A stretch of 40,723 nt of DNA from Thiomicrorhabdus sp. (GTDB lineage: Bacteria; Pseudomonadota; Gammaproteobacteria; Thiomicrospirales; Thiomicrospiraceae): contig WFQP01000118.1 in NCBI GenBank assembly GCA_015487015.1, positions 1-40,723 on the forward strand. Reading direction: 5' to 3'. Positions 39,533-40,723 of the stretch are shown piece after piece. The notes beneath the pieces are model-generated. The model saw only the letters and a program-made list of their open reading frames with translations. It was not told the origin of the DNA and ran no database searches. Every line of letters begins with the position of its first letter. The first letter of the stretch is position 1. Made by a program: the position numbers and the translations under genes.

Positions 39533-40723
39533 TTAATCTAAAATCTTAGCAACAACACCCGCTCCAACCGTACGACCACCTTCACGAATAGCGAAGCGTA
39601 AACCTTCATCCATCGCGATTGGATTGATTAGCTCAACCTTCATCTGTACGTTATCACCAGGCATAACCATTTCTGTTCCTTCTGGTAAAGTACAAGCTCC
39701 TGTTACATCCGTTGTACGGAAGTAGAACTGTGGGCGGTAACCTTGGAAGAAAGGAGTATGACGCCCCCCTTCATCTTTTGATAATACGTACACTTCTGCT
39801 TCGAATGTAGTATGAGGCTTGATTGTTCCTTTATGTGCCAGAACTTGACCACGCTCGATCTCTTCACGCTTTGTCCCACGTAGTAAGATTCCAACGTTAT
39901 CACCAGCTTCACCTTGGTCAAGCAGCTTACGGAACATTTCAACACCGGTTACAGTTGTAACGGTTGTATCTTTGATCCCAACGATTTCGATCTCTTCACC
40001 AACTTTGATGATTCCTGTCTCAATACGTCCTGTTGCTACTGTCCCACGCCCTTGGATTGAGAAGATATCTTCTACAGGCATCAGGAAGTCTTTGTCTGTT
40101 TCACGTACTGGATCTGGAATGTAAGTATCCAACGCTTCTACTAAACGACCAATTGAAGGGGCACCTAACTCTGACTCGTCACCTTCGATTGCTTTCAGTG
40201 CTGAACCAATGACTACTGGTGTATCGTCACCTGGGAACTCATACATATCTAGAAGCTCACGAACTTCCATCTCTACAAGCTCAAGCAACTCTTCATCATC
40301 AACCATGTCTGCTTTGTTCAAGAAAACAACGATGTATGGAACACCAACCTGACGTGAAAGAAGAATGTGTTCACGTGTTTGAGGCATTGGCCCGTCTGCA
40401 GCTGAACATACTAAAATTGCACCATCCATTTGTGCTGCACCAGTAATCATGTTTTTAACATAATCGGCGTGACCTGGGCAATCTACGTGTGCGTAGTGAC
40501 GCGTGTCTGATTCATACTCTACGTGCGAAGTTGAGATTGTGATCCCACGATCTCTCTCTTCAGGTGCGTTATCAATTGATGCAAAATCTTTGATATCTCC
40601 ACCGAACTTCTTACCTTGTACAATGGTTAACGCTGCTGTAAGAGTCGTCTTACCGTGATCTACGTGACCAATCGTTCCAACATTTACGTGCAACTTGCCA
40701 CGTTCAAATTTTTCTTTTGCCAT
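39533..40723 (-). CDS. tuf: Elongation factor Tu
   Basis: EF-Tu brings aminoacyl-tRNA to the ribosome with GTP. The 396 residues are complete, the ATG being the last three bases of the window. G1 GHVDHGKT (19-26), the switch I region with RGITI, G3 DCPGH, G4 NKAD and G5 SALK are intact, and domains 2 and 3 follow ([28 protein letters not shown]). Probably the tufB-type copy after rpsL-rpsG-fusA, but that lies outside; its promoter is not seen. Confidence 0.99.
   Translation of the reverse strand: MAKEKFERGKLHVNVGTIGHVDHGKTTLTAALTIVQGKKFGGDIKDFASIDNAPEERDRGITISTSHVEYESDTRHYAHVDCPGHADYVKNMITGAAQMDGAILVCSAADGPMPQTREHILLSRQVGVPYIVVFLNKADMVDDEELLELVEMEVRELLDMYEFPGDDTPVVIGSALKAIEGDESELGAPSIGRLVEALDTYIPDPVRETDKDFLMPVEDIFSIQGRGTVATGRIETGIIKVGEEIEIVGIKDTTVTTVTGVEMFRKLLDQGEAGDNVGILLRGTKREEIERGQVLAHKGTIKPHTTFEAEVYVLSKDEGGRHTPFFQGYRPQFYFRTTDVTGACTLPEGTEMVMPGDNVQMKVELINPIAMDEGLRFAIREGGRTVGAGVVAKILD

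Overview
The window looks like a chromosomal segment of a gammaproteobacterium. The gene orders rplU-rpmA-obg-proB, hslU-DUF971-ubiE-ubiJ-ubiB and yajR-like/ssb/uvrA, the tuf-S10-spc-alpha ribosomal block, and the moderately AT-rich protein style fit a marine or sulfur-oxidising relative of Thiomicrospira/Hydrogenovibrio. That last placement is inference from memory, not a search result.

Layout. (1) 1-3660 is an accessory, defence-like island. On the minus strand are an AAA/ABC-type ATPase and, 3 nt downstream, the start of a protein with a PD-(D/E)XK-like core that runs off the window. Divergent from them, on the plus strand, is a retron: a structured msr-msd RNA (about 1743-1876) followed by a reverse transcriptase fused to a TOPRIM domain (1900-3660, 586 aa), very similar in layout to retron Ec67 (Eco2). 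(2) 3661-4133 is gene-free and holds a candidate promoter. (3) 4134-8953, plus strand: hslU (with no adjacent hslV), a DUF971 protein, ubiE, ubiJ-like and ubiB (ubiquinone synthesis). (4) 9002-11992, minus strand: rplU-rpmA, a terminator, then obg-proB; divergent from this is ispB, which makes the ubiquinone side chain. (5) 13243-24388 is mixed housekeeping and uncharacterised genes: a helical protein of unknown function, a PAS-GGDEF-EAL c-di-GMP enzyme, a patatin-like lipoprotein, ssb, a YajR-like MFS transporter, a SIMPL-domain protein, uvrA and a DUF2927 protein. (6) 24418-25930, minus strand: tatD-like and tcdA, translationally overlapping. (7) 25985-40723, minus strand: the tuf / S10 / spc / alpha ribosomal super-cluster, ending in an intrinsic terminator after rplQ, with recognisable promoters in front of rpsJ, rplN and rpsM. 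tuf begins at the last base of the window.

The most notable signal is the retron. Its RNA has a 14-bp a1/a2 closing stem, two small msr hairpins, a long msd stem, and a sigma70-type promoter whose expected start falls on the first base of a1. The open reading frame of the RT extends back through the msd to a TTG at 1804, so automatic annotation would probably give the RT a false 32-residue N-terminus and hide the RNA. Other points for a second look are the ATPase/nuclease pair back to back with the retron, hslU without hslV, long G/C homopolymer runs inside two genes (possible slippage sites), and the absence of rpmJ between secY and rpsM.
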